From Sesamum alatum (lineage: Eukaryota > Streptophyta > Magnoliopsida > Lamiales > Pedaliaceae), in assembly GCA_034509735.1 (NCBI GenBank), contig JACGWO010000012.1:5392367-5456366 (forward strand): DNA of 64,000 nt, in the 5' to 3' direction. The position numbers and the translations under genes were made by a program. Under the pieces are notes generated by a model. That model was not told the origin of the DNA and did no database searches. It saw only the letters and a list, made by a program, of their open reading frames with translations. Positions 23,694 through 34,244 of the stretch are shown piece by piece (position 1 is the stretch's first letter; the number at the start of each line of letters is the position of its first letter).

Positions 23694-23818
23694 ACTGTAG
23701 TTATATATTTAAATATATTACATATAATATATTTTAAATTAATATTTGTATAAATATATATTCGATAAATTTACAATTTTAAATTTAGACCATTGGTTTA
23801 AATTAACAAAGATCAAGT

Positions 23819-24215
23819 CTTGACGCCCTAAATGATTTTGAGCTTATCAAGAACTCAAGGATAAGCCGATTCAAAGATCACGATATCAACTTCCCTAAGC
23901 AGTGAAACAAGCTTGTCATGGTTGTCGATCCTTCCGTGTAACCACATTAAGGGTACTTATAGATGTTCGCTCCACTCATACACTAATGTCGATATATAAT
24001 TAGAAAAGACAAATAAGTGGGGATGTACCTACTTTGACTATGACAACACCCATGGATTGGAGGTGATTGAACATTTGAGTTCTTTTGGAGTTAGGCCTTG
24101 AGAAAACATAAGTAGGATGTAACTCCCAGTGTATCCTTAGATTAAAAAATAAACTCCCAATATATCTTGTTCCTCTTATTATAAGAATTTTGCTCTTACT
24201 TTTCTCCATTGCCAT
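23819..24215 (-). pseudogene. Reductase copy E, exons 1-2
   Basis: Exon 1 (24215-24033) begins MAMEKSKSKIL but contains the ATCTAAGGATACACTGG insertion-duplication also seen in copy D. It has also lost the helix codons before the [10 protein letters not shown] segment. The exon 2 acceptor reads CAC instead of CAG near 23937. Together these show it is dead. The donor GTAGGT is kept. Confidence 0.8.
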
Positions 24216-24420
24216 TTCTTTGGTATCTCTTGATTTCTCCTCAAGTAAGCTAGCTCTCCACAATTATACCACCTTTATAATCATTGCAGTTTAGATTTTT
24301 TTTTAATTACTTTTTTTTCTCTATGGAAGTGGTTCTTGCCCCCTCTATCCCACGCGTGACAAATGAGGGGTCAAAAAAGGAAGGATAATACTTAGGGATA
24401 ATTACACTGCACTACACCAC

Positions 24421-25361
24421 ATAAATGTATTATTGGTTTTTATTTTCATTCAACAAATAGATCACTTCGTTAGTCAAAATTAACTGAATTTGTTGATTAA
24501 AGAAAACTTTATAATTATCCAAAATTAACTTATTACTGACTTATTGCAGGCCAAACAATTTTTTCTGATCAAAGGAATTTAATATAGTTTTAAAACTATG
24601 TTTTGAATTAGGTTTAATTCCATTTACTACCCTATATATAAGAGGTGTGGCAAAACAAGAACTCTATATAAGAGTGACAAATAATAACATTGAATTAATT
24701 ATTTTTTGGTAATTGCAAAATTCCAGACACCGACATTTCAAAAGTGGTCGAAATTTACTGAGATGAACAAAATTAGCTTTTATATTTTGGGGCTTTTGCC
24801 GATTGTATATTTTTTTATTATTCATTCACCCATAAGTGTTGACATTGAAAAAAATTACATAAAATAAATTTTGAATAGATATTATGTATATCATTATTAA
24901 TTATAAAAATAAAATTATCATACAGTATAAATTAATTAAACCCCCACCTCTGAGAAGCCATCGTCCTTAGTTGTGCTGGGGGGCCGACGCCGTTCACCCC
25001 CTCTGCGGGTCGTTGTCGCCCCTTTCTAGGGCAGCCGCGAGGGGATGGATGGGGGCAAGGCTAGGGGTTAGTTTTTTTATTTAAGTTTATATTATATAAA
25101 ATAATAATTTTATTTTTATAATTATGTATTTTTATTTTTTAGTATCAATAATACATTTAAATTGATTTTTTTTTTTACATTAAACCTAAAAAGTTGACTC
25201 AAATTTGACTGAGACTTTCAACATTTAAATTAGGTCGAGTTTGAACGTGACGGAGGTGAATAAACCTAAAAACTTGACTTAAACCTGGTCCATTTACATC
25301 TCTAGCTATCAGTACCGGACATTTTTCAGCAACATTCATTAATGTATATATAATAGGATTA
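24421..25361. other. AT-rich spacer with a GC-rich island
   Basis: No gene. The phrases at 24440-24560 (a CATTCAACAAATAGATCACTT stretch, then TTACTGACTTATTGCAGGCC) reappear diverged at 34960-35090, so this is an old dispersed repeat. A GC-rich patch at 24945-25065 resembles in composition the loop of the foldback at 18.9 kb. Confidence 0.6.
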
Positions 25362-25705
25362 AATATATTTTTGGTATCGTAATTTAAGTTATGTAACGTT
25401 TTTATTTTTTAATTTTCTAGGATTACATCTTGGTCCTATATTTTTTTTATTTTCGTGATTTCAGTCCTTTTGTTTGATGGAGTTCACCTCCACCAGCGAG
25501 AAAGGTAAATCCGACACAAAAACTTCAATTTTTAAAATGAGACGTGTAGGGTGTACACACATTTTTCCAACGCGAACGGTGAACTCCGGTGAAAAAAAAA
25601 TTAAGATCATGAAAATTAAAAAGACGCAGGACCAAAATGCTTCCTGAAAAGGTAAAGGATGAAAATGCTAAATAACCTTAATTACGAGACTAAAAATATA
25701 ATAGT
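25362..25705. mobile_element. Foldback element, about 340 bp
   Basis: Left arm GGATTAAATATATTTTTGG and right arm (minus strand) CTATTATATTTTTAGTCTCG are inverted, with GAGTTCACC / GGTGAACTC near the middle. Related arms occur at 34245-34665. The target duplication is not clear. Confidence 0.6.
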
Positions 25706-26600
25706 TGGTTAATATTAAAAATAAAAAAATTAATTGATGAATAAGCCATAAGCTGAAATTTGAATACATTAACGTTTTAAAAAAATAAATTAAAATTTTA
25801 TAAAATATTTAGAATTAAATTATATAATTTTAGAAAGTTAGGGACTAAATTAATATAAATGGCAGCATCTTGTCTCTCAACTTTTGCATGCAAGAGCGGC
25901 ACCGCGTTAAGGCTTTGACGAAAGCAATGTCCAATTCATTTGCTAAAGGTGGCTAAGCAACCAAAACTCCATTCTTTCATTTCTGCTGCCAAAATAGGTA
26001 GCGAAGTTATATTTTAATTCGTATATTTATAATATTTTTTTTATTAATAAATTTATTAAATAATTATATGATTTAATATTTAACAGAGAAATTTAATAGA
26101 TTTGATTATTTATAAAGTGATGATTGACTAACTACTCCAGTTGAATTAAGAATGTTATAGCCAATTAATTAAATTACTTCATTTTTTCCAATTTATTTAT
26201 TGTTAAATTTATTAATTCAACTTAACTGAACTTATTAATCTAGAATTTAAAAGAAGATAGAAAATAACTGAATCTACTCCTTGCTTATTAACTGTTAAGT
26301 AACTAAAATGATGCTAAATAATTAATTAATTTTCAATTAGGTATTAAATTTCAAGAAAAAACTAAGTGTACTCAATTAATGACAATTAGTTAATATAGGT
26401 ATACCTAACAATCTCATAGTCAATGATTTAATACATAATTAATCAATTAACTAGCTGGGTGAGTTATATTAAATATCAAGACCAAATATTTTGATATATT
26501 CTTCGAATAAATACACAATCTATTGTGAAAGCGATGCAAATGCTAAAGATCAACTTTTACAGAAAGCATTATTATATTTTACTACTTTTGAATCTAAATT
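25706..26600. other. AT-rich spacer
   Basis: About 900 bp without a supported gene, RNA or ordered repeat. Confidence 0.6.
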
Positions 26601-27080
26601 TATTAAAATAAGTTTTTAATGCATTTCAATTTAATTATCGCGACTAAAATATTTATTACAACAAATATATCATTAGTGACAAGATCATCAAGTAACAATT
26701 TAAAAGTCGTTAAGTGACAACAATTTCTCTCTTGTCACTATATAATTATTAGTGGCAAGAATTGTACATAAGTTAAGTTGTCACTATATATAAATAATGA
26801 CAACTTAGCGAGAATACAAATATAATAAAAATAATTATTTATTATCATTAAGTTGTCATTATATATACATATGTCACTAATTTTTTATAGTGATATTTAA
26901 CTTAATACGCAATCATTTGTAACTAACTCTTGCTAATTTTAATTTTTACAAAATATATATTACTATTAAAATTTATTATCACGACAAAATAAAAATTATT
27001 GTCACTAAATATATTTAATCAATGACAACATTAAGATTGTCCCTTATTTTCTTTTTATTGTTAATTTTCTATTTTCTTGT
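26600..27080. repeat. Cluster of TAGTGACAA / TTGTCACTA motifs
   Basis: Within 480 bp the motif TTGTCACTA or its inverse, with small variants, occurs about ten times in both orientations (for example near 26676, 26714, 26736, 26789, 26807, 26851, 26872, 26999, 27021). This looks like subterminal repeats of a DNA transposon, but I could not define terminal ends. Confidence 0.5.
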
Positions 27081-27600
27081 AATGATTTGCCATTACAATT
27101 AAAATAAATAAATATTTTAGCTAATCATTTGGTAAATAATAAAGAAAATGGCGCAGAGCAGTTTCACGTAAAAATTGAAAATATACAAGTAAAATTTATA
27201 TTAATTAAATCACCTTAAAACTTGCCTTGAAATATGATCCATGATAATTAATACTAGGGTAAATTATATTGACATCCTCTAAAGTTAGACAAAAATACAC
27301 AAACACCCACTGAATTTTGTAAAATTATAGCCATATCCTCTGAGGGGTGTTAGGATAATATTTTTCAGGAAGTGTTTATGTAAGATTTGCCTTTGAATAG
27401 GGGGTATAGATGTAATTACAATTATAATTTTAAGGCTGTATTTGTGATTTTGCAAAAAATAGGAGATGTTTGTGTATATATATTACTTGTGAAACGCATA
27501 TATAAGAAAATAACTTGTCAATCTCATAATCCTTCCCCTTCCCCCTTTTACTTCCCTTTTCCTCTCATTTGAATCAAATAAACTCTAAATAATTTTGAAA
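27081..27600. other. Spacer with a weak foldback-like segment
   Basis: A segment at about 27250-27490 (CATCCTCTAAAGTTAGAC with a partial inverse ending GTGTATATATATT) looks like a decayed inverted-repeat element. The open frame at 27387-27572 has no recognisable domain. Confidence 0.45.
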
Positions 27601-27605
27601 TTAAT

Positions 27606-27870
27606 TATCAAGAACTTCAGGATAAGCCAATTCAGAGATCCTTTCCTGCAAACACGTTGGGGGTACTCACTGACGTCCGCTCCACACATACACTAATATG
27701 TATATATCATTAAAAAAGAAAAATAAGTGGTGATGTACCTACTTTGACTATGATAACAAACATGGATAGGAGGTGATTGAACATATGAGTTTTGTTGGAG
27801 TTAGCCTTGAGAAAACATAACTGGGATCTCCCAATTTGATGCTTGCTTTCACAACGTAACTCCCAATTTA
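27606..27870 (-). pseudogene. Reductase copy F, fragments of exons 1-2
   Basis: An exon 2 remnant of about 40 bp (27606-27647) is followed by the conserved intron and by exon 1 codons for the VFSRPNS-like region and the preceding helix (27743-27870). Similarity stops at ACTCCCAATTTAT, where a foldback element begins. This copy lacks the start codon and the glycine motif. Confidence 0.75.
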
Positions 27871-27879
27871 TCTTCTATC

Positions 27880-28435
27880 TATTCATGAATGTATCTTCTA
27901 TCTTTTTAATTTTCACGAATGTGGTTTTATGATAGACGTTGGATTTTTATAAAATTGCTGGAAGAGTGGCACATATTTCTCACATAATGGATTAAATTGA
28001 GACTTTTTCTACTATTAGTTGATATTTTACAACATAGCAACTGAAGTAAATTTCAAAAAAAAAATAAAAAAAAATACTTATCGACGTGGCTAAAATAGCC
28101 ACATCATGCTCCTCAGTTCGAAGAGCAGGGACTTACCGACGTGGGTATTTTAGTTATGTCAGTAAGTTTTCTTTCTTTCTTTGTTTTCAAATTTAGTCCT
28201 GCTATCATGTTGGAATATATTAATCAATAGCAGAAAAAACCTCAAGTTTAATCCATCAAGTGAGAGGCATGTTTCACTCTTTCGGTGATATTGTAAAACT
28301 CAGGCGACCAGAGAACCAAATTCACAAAAATTGAAAAAATATATAGGATCATTTTGTTACCGTAGTTACGTAAAGGACTAAAATGTCGTGAGCCTATAGA
28401 TATAGAACGAATATTGCAATTAGCCCTCCATTTTA
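27880..28435. mobile_element. Foldback element, about 550 bp, upstream of the P450 gene
   Basis: The two arms hold inverted matching phrases, including CTTTTTAATTTTCACGAATG versus CAAATTCACAAAAATTGAAAA and CACATATTTCTCACATAATGG versus CAAGTGAGAGGCATGTTTC. The same family sits in the P450 intron. The right end (ATTGCAATTAGCCC) lies about 20 bp before the TATA-like box of the P450 gene. Confidence 0.65.
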
Positions 28436-28451
28436 TACCTGCAGCTTCAAT

Positions 28452-28483
28452 TATAAATACTCATACTCTTCAATTATAAATTG
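28452..28483 (+). promoter_or_regulatory. TATA-like boxes of the P450 gene
   Basis: TATAAATA at about 28452-28459 and a second TATAAAT at about 28475, respectively about 65 and 42 bases before the ATG at 28522. Spacing suggests a short leader. A foldback ends just upstream, so the available unique promoter is very short. Confidence 0.55.
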
Positions 28484-28521
28484 CAGTTAATCCACAAACA
28501 CTTCTATAACATTGTCCACGG

Positions 28522-30630
28522 ATGGAGAACTCCTCCTGGGCATTATTCGCATTACTTTATTTAGCTGCATTAGCATTTCTCTCCAAAATAGTCTTCAGAC
28601 AGCACCCCAATCGAAAACCTCCGCCAGGCCCGAAGCCATGGCCTATAATCGGCAACTTGAACCTGGTTGGTTCCATCCCACATCAATCTCTTCACTCTCT
28701 ATCCCAAAAATATGGTGAAATTATGCATCTAAAGTTTGGGAAATTCCCAGTTGTGGTTGCATCATCTCCTGAGATGGCCAAACAGTTCCTAAGGGTGCAC
28801 GATACAATCTTCGCCTCCCGGCCTGCAGTAGCTGCTGGTAAATACACTAGCTATAATAACTCAGACATGACATGGGCTCCTTACGGCCCGTACTGGCGAC
28901 AAGCACGTAAACTTTATTTCTCAGAGGTGTTGAATGCCAAAAAACTAGATTCTTTTGAGCATATTCGCATTGAGGAGAGGCGTAATTTCATCTCTCGTCT
29001 ACGTTGCCTATCAGGGAAGCCAATCGTGCTTCGAGACCATTTGTCACGTTACACTCTTTCCATTATATGTAGGATGGTATTAAGCAATAAATACTTCAGT
29101 ATTAATGAAACTGAAGATGAGAATAATGCAATTATAAAGGTGGATGAATTGCGAGGGTTACTAGATGAGTGGTTTTTCTTCAGTGGTGTTTTCAATGTCG
29201 GGGACTGGATACCGTGGCTAGGTTTCCTTGATATGCAGGGATATGTTAAGAGAATGAAGGCCTTCTCCAAGAAACTAGACATGTTTTACGACTATGTGCT
29301 TCATGACCACCAAACTAGAAAGGCTGCACCAAAAGACTCCACAGTGAAAGATGTAGTAGACACATTATTGAAGCTGGCCGAGGATCCTAATCTTGAAGTT
29401 AAACTCACAATTGATCATGTGAAGGGATTACTCCAGGTATTGCTTTCGTATTTCAAGCTCAATTTTCATCCGGTAGCTATAGGCTCCTGGCATTTTAGTC
29501 CTCTAAGTATTTAGGGTAGTAAAATGATACTCTATCTTTCAATTTTACGAATTTAGTCCTCTAATCGCCGGATTTTTACAATGTCGCCGGAGAGTAGCAG
29601 ATGCTCCCTCTCATGACGGATTAAAATTGGGATTCTTTTTGCTATTGGTTAATGTTTTCCAACATGGTAGCTAGAGTAAATTTTCCTAAATATTTCTTTT
29701 TTTTATAAATTTACATTAGCTGCCATGTTGTAAAATATCAACGAATGACGGAAAAACCCCAATTTTAATCATGCGAGAGGCATGTGCCACTCTTTCGGCC
29801 ACTTTGTAAAAATCCAGCGATCGAAAGACATAATTCGCGAAAATTGAAAAGATAGAGGACCATTTTGCTATTCTAGATACTTAAAGGACTGAATGCTAAG
29901 AGCCTATAGCTATAGGACGAAACTTGCAATTAACCCAACTTTTTAAGACACGCCGATCCGATGATATATACCCTAATTTAGTTTGATGTCTTTTGATATT
30001 TTACAGAATCTATTAGTTGGTGGGACAGATACCTCAGCTACTACAGTGGAATGGGCTATAACCGAGATTCTAAGACAACCTCGGATAATTGAAAAGGCTA
30101 AAGAAGAGCTTGACAGGGTAATAGGAAGAAACAGATGGGTGGAAGAGAAAGACTATTCTCAACTGCCTTACATAAATGCCATTATCATGGAGTCGATGAG
30201 GCTACATCCACTTGCCACATTTTTAGCCCCACATTACGCCATGGAGGACTGCAAAGTTGCAGGTTACGACATAGCTAAGGGAACGACTGTTCTCATCAAT
30301 ACGTGGAGCATAGGGAGGGACCCCAATGCATGGGACTCACCTTTAGAATTCCTGCCAGAAAGGTTTCTAGACGAAGAAATTGATATGACGGGAAGTAATT
30401 TTTCCTTGTTGCCATTTGGGTCTGGCCGGAGGAGATGTTCGGGATTCAATCTCGGACTTAAGGTTGTCCGAACAACATTGGCTAATTTGCTCCATGGATT
30501 CGAGCTAAAATTGATTGAGGGCATGAGGCCTGAAGATATAAGCATGGAGGAAGAATGTGGTCTCACTACACACCCAAAAGAGCCTCTTTCCATCGTTGTA
30601 GAACCTACACTTCCAAACCACCTTTACTAA
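28522..30630 (+). CDS. Cytochrome P450, CYP92-type (A-type monooxygenase)
   Basis: Two exons, 28522-29436 and 30007-30630, join at CAG/gt...ag/AAT to give 512 aa, normal for the family. Visible parts: an N-terminal ER membrane anchor (residues about 6-25), a proline-rich hinge PPPGPKPWP (33-41), an I-helix oxygen-binding motif GGTDTS (310-315), the K-helix ExxR as ESMR (367-370), PERF (422-425) and the haem loop FGSGRRRCSG with Cys449. The single intron, just before the I helix, and the ending VEPTLPNHLY match CYP71-clan A-type P450s; YxSYNxxDMTWAPYGPYWRQ and the GLTT/EP-LP-HLY tail point to CYP92. It should hydroxylate a small hydrophobic metabolite using ER P450 reductase; the substrate is unknown. 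CYP92 members act on flavonoids, terpenoids and lignans. A serine follows the haem Cys where proline is usual. No breaks were seen. Confidence 0.9.
29460..29935. mobile_element. Foldback element filling the P450 intron
   Basis: Most of the 570-bp intron (29437-30006) is an inverted repeat. Left-arm phrases GGTAGCTATAGGCTCC and CTTTCAATTTTACGAATTTAG are repeated in inverse near the right end (GAGCCTATAGCTATAGGACG and AATTCGCGAAAATTGAAAAG). It is the same family as 27880-28435. Splice sites flank it and remain canonical, so it is probably tolerated. Confidence 0.75.
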
Positions 30631-30812
30631 GAGATATGCATGCGTTGCACCTGTTACAAGTGTTTTCAACAAATGTTATGCTCATGTAAGACAACATGAA
30701 GTATAAAATTCAATAAGACAAGGGATGTGTACTGTTCTAGTTCTTTTGATAAAAGAAAATTATGGATAAATAAAAACATTATTTGTTAGTATTTATGAGA
30801 ATGCTTATATTA

Positions 30813-31110
30813 GGGAAAATTATAATTTTCGCCCTGTAACTTAGGGGTTGGCAATTTCGGTCCTGTACGAATTGATTTTCGCAATTTAATCCTGTAACTT
30901 CGAAAATTTGGCAATTTTGGTCCCATTTGGCCGGAAAACCCCACTTTTAAACGTCATGTTGCCCGACAAATGTGTTTTTTATGGTAAAAAAGGACCGAAA
31001 TTGCCAATTATTCAATATTACGGGACTAAATTGCAAAAATCAACTCGTACAGGACCAAAATTGACATCCCAAAGTTACAGGATGAAAATTGTAATTTTAT
31101 ATTTTTAGAC
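30813..31110. mobile_element. Foldback element, about 290 bp, 3' of the P450
   Basis: Left arm GGGAAAATTATAATTTTCGC and the inverse of GATGAAAATTGTAATTTTA pair up. Inner pairs TTGGCAATTTCGGTCC / GGACCGAAATTGCCAA are exact. The loop carries GGCCGGAAAACCCC. The target duplication is ambiguous in AT-rich flanks. Confidence 0.65.
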
Positions 31111-31672
31111 CCTTTGTTCAGCATTGCCCTTGACACGCCCTATTCTAGGGGCATGTTGATCTGCGGGGTTTGAAAATTATATTTTTATGGCTCTAATTTT
31201 TTGAATTATAGACTATTAATTTATTTTCTCTGAGCGGAGTCAAAAACAGGTGAATATTTAGTAAAAAAATAATATTTTTATAGTCTACTTGTTCAACACT
31301 ACTATCGCCAAACCCCTTGCCGCGGGCATGTTAATTTGTGAAACTTTAAAAATATTTTTTCAAGGCTCTAATTTTTCAATTAAAAGGCGTTATTATTTTA
31401 TTTTTGTTATGAGTAAAAAAAGTAAAATTATCAACAAAAAATATGAGTTTTTGTAGTCAATTTGTTTGGGCACTTCCCTTAACGTACCATGCTGGGGGCA
31501 TGTTGATCTATGCTTGAAAATTAAATTTTTATGGCTCTGATTTTTTGAAGTATGGACTTTATTCATTTATTTTCTCTTAGAAGTGTAAAAATAGGTGAAT
31601 TTTTAGTAAAATAATACTTTTCTAGTTTATTTTTTCAATACAACCTTCGTCAAATCTCATGTTGGGGGCATG
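31110..31672. repeat. About 173-bp tandem repeat, just over 3 copies
   Basis: The landmark GGGGCATGTTGATCT and its variants fall at 31151, 31326, 31499 and 31669 (spacing 175, 173 and 170). Each unit also carries TTTTATGGCTCTAATTTTTT, TTTATTTTCTCTxAG and AATAGGTGAAT-like phrases. The array is cut at its fourth GGGGGCATG by the end of the CACTA copy at 31673. Confidence 0.85.
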
Positions 31673-33675
31673 CATTACAAAAAAAAGCGGGAATAGGAAC
31701 GGATAGAAACCACAGTTCCAGTTACCGTTCAAAAAAGGAACGGTCATAGGAACATTTGAGGAACGATAAACCGTTGATGACGTCATAGTTGTGCCGACCG
31801 AAATACAAATAAATAGGAATGGCCCGACCGTTCCTATTGGAGTGCCAACAATGGTGAGCCAATTTGTACACTTACAACTGTTCCTAAAAGGGACCTGATA
31901 TATTTTGGGCTTCAATTTGTACACATTTGTGAAATTTGGAATTGCCAGATGACCGGGAAAACACACCGTTACTATATGTGTTCCACAAGCCGGGTCTATT
32001 TGGACCGGTGGACCGGCCGTTCCAACATGTAGTCCTACAGAAGACCCTTTTACGCCATGGAAAAAAATGTAATGCAATTACCGTTCCAAATTATGGGTAT
32101 ATAGTAAGTGCAATGTTGTTACAAGTACAGTTCCAACTTGTACTCCAAGAAGGAACGGTCCTTTTGGGTGTGCCTCATACCGTTCCTAATATGCGCTAAC
32201 GGCTATATTACAACGGTAACATTACCGTTCCTGTTTCCTCTCCTGAGTCCGTTCCTAAAGCTGGAACAACGGCTAGTTTTATGTTCCAAATAATATTTCA
32301 ATGCCCGTTCCAATATTTTCTATATATATGTCCCCCTTCTTTGTCATTGTTCTTATACTTACTCTCCGACTTATTTTGTTGTAACTCCCCCCCTTGATTC
32401 TTTATACGGAAAATCAAACATATCAATTACCGAGCGCGAATTTTGCATTGATATTGATAGGTGTTTTGCTCAGGTAAGTATACAAAATTATGTTATTTTT
32501 GCATGTGTATATTATATATATATAATTTACTCTCGTCATTTAATTGCGTACTGTTGTGAATTATACGTAGGACCAATCATGTTAAGACAGTTGAGGAAAT
32601 GGATGTATGATCGAGACGTCCTGGGTGTGACGCCGGAGTCATATCAGATGCGCCCCCCAGTATTCAAGTTCCCAGAATATGCTTTTCTTCGTCCACTTAT
32701 GGTCAACACCGTAGCCTTTCGGTTCACTCAACGGTTGTTCGACAGCCACACTAAATGCATCGACACGGGTTCGGATCTGTTCTCCAGTCAGCCTTGGACG
32801 TGCCACCTTCCTCTCCATCAGATTTTTAGTGAAGGTTTTCTTGTTCCTACGATAAGGATGAACCAGAGGTAGGAATTTCCCGTGGTAGTCAAAATAGCAT
32901 GCCTTCCGAATCAATATTCCACAGAACTTGCAATATTTCAAACCAATATCGTCCTTCTAGTACAACATGCAACCGTTTTTGCAAGCATCAAAATTCTGAA
33001 CTGGTAAACCCAATTCTCTTATCAATTTCTTCGTATTGTAATAATCGGCAGGGAAAGTGTGATCGCTGGCATTATAGTATCAGCCCACTGGCATAACCGA
33101 TTTATGTATGCTCGGAAAAACCCCCTTCGGCCTTGATATTCACCAAGAGGCAATTGACGCCAACTGAGAGGTGGTACAGCCATTCCGGAAAGGTTGGTCT
33201 GCAGCATGAACTACATAAAAAAAACAGTTGTGACAAGCAGACACATAATCATAGGGCCACGAATCACAATATGAACTAGGACCCACATTAGATGGACAAT
33301 ATCGAGTACCATCATCATTCGGAACCTCCTGGTTGTACGAAGACCAGAATGACGGTCCGGCGGCATCGAATACCATCCTCTTGCGTACAATCCATCTGAG
33401 CCGCATCACCACAATATGAACTACCCTCCTCCTGAACGGGTGGTGTTTTGCTGCTGCTGCACAAGGGCGCTGTCAATGCTTCAAAGTATTCCTGCACCCT
33501 CTCCTCACCATGCGAAGTCCAATTGTAATATCTGGCATAAACCCTTTCATACACAAATCAAATTTACCTCGTCTGGTATTTTGAACCGTTTGTTTTTGCA
33601 CTTCTGGCAGGGACACGTAATATTGTCCCCGTCCATATATGCACGCTGAGACTGGGCCCATTCTAAAAATGTTGT
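31673..33675 (+). mobile_element. CACTA element copy 1, truncated, with an internal inversion
   Basis: It starts CATTACAAAAAAAAGCGGG (one change from the CACTACAAAAAAA terminus of copy 2) and carries the same GGAACGGT/ACCGTTCC subterminal motifs and leader as 36237 onward. The transposase segment from about 32637 to 33675 is inverted relative to copy 2. No 3' terminus was found, and the sequence after 33675 is unrelated. Confidence 0.85.
32579..33670 (-). pseudogene. CACTA TNP2-type transposase remnant, mostly inverted
   Basis: The first codons (MLRQLRKWMYDRDVLG) are on the plus strand at 32579-32630. The following protein then reads on the minus strand from 33675 leftward: FLEWAQSQRAYMDGD, CPCQKCKNKRF, CMKGFMP (after a one-base slip) and WTSHGEERVQEYF, which make up the Transposase-associated domain. 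Next come AADQPFRNGC, then LIRELGLPVQNFDACKNGCM and LKYCKFCG, after which HPYRRNKKTF and WELEYWGAHLI mark the distal part. The central DDE catalytic region between KYCKFCG and the HPYRRN stretch is absent. Stops and slips confirm it is dead. Confidence 0.82.
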
Positions 33676-34244
33676 AACACCAAAAAGTTAAGAAATTTGA
33701 TTTGATATTTTTTAAAGGAAAACAATAATTTTTAAAATTTAAACATTTTTATAGTAAATAATATAATTTATTCAAACGAAATTATAATTTAAATATTGTT
33801 AATAAGATATAATTATTATAATTTATTAAAATTTATATTTATATAGATATTTAAATTTGAAAATTGTATTTTACTATATTAATCTTTTGAATGTGATTTT
33901 AATTTAATTTATCAATTTGGAATAAAATTTTAAATTTCATTTTGATATTTAAATAATATATATTTAAGAAAAAAATTATCTATTTTAATGGATTTTAGCC
34001 TTAAATAAAACATATCCCATGCCGCCTCACTATGGTTGCCAAATCACCTGCCATATAAGAAAATTTTTATTTTTTAAATCCACGTGTAAAATGTCGCTGG
34101 ACAGGTGACAAATTCCAGCCAAATTAGGATTTTCTAGCCTGAAATTGCCACTTTTTTAAAATTATTGTCCTAAATTGCTATGTTCAAATGGACATGGACT
34201 AAAAGTGCCATCGCCCCTAAGAAAGTGGACCAAAATTGCATTTT
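33676..34244. other. AT-rich spacer
   Basis: About 570 bp. The part after 34060 contains foldback-arm phrases (CCTAAATTGC, GACCAAAATTGCATTTTTCCC) but no clear ends. No gene is seen. Confidence 0.5.

Larger units (their letters stand above)
16395..24420. repeat. Tandem segmental duplication, four units plus a fifth start
   Basis: Each unit in plus-strand order has: a TTTTTCTATGGAGG / TTCTTGCCCCCT leader (absent from unit 1), CAATTCACATTCACATTTGA, a TATA-like CCTATAAATATA, a purine/AT block, a C/T-rich block starting CTTCATCCCTACCAA, a CT-then-TA microsatellite, and a minus-strand copy of reductase exons 2 and 1. Approximate units: 16395-18480, 19735-20884 (truncated after exon 2), 20885-22330 plus 22783-22810, and 22830-24300. 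A fifth leader lies at 24312-24420, and an isolated relative at 34825-34925. Later insertions (solo LTR, foldbacks) interrupt units 1 and 3 and separate units 1 and 2. Confidence 0.85.
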
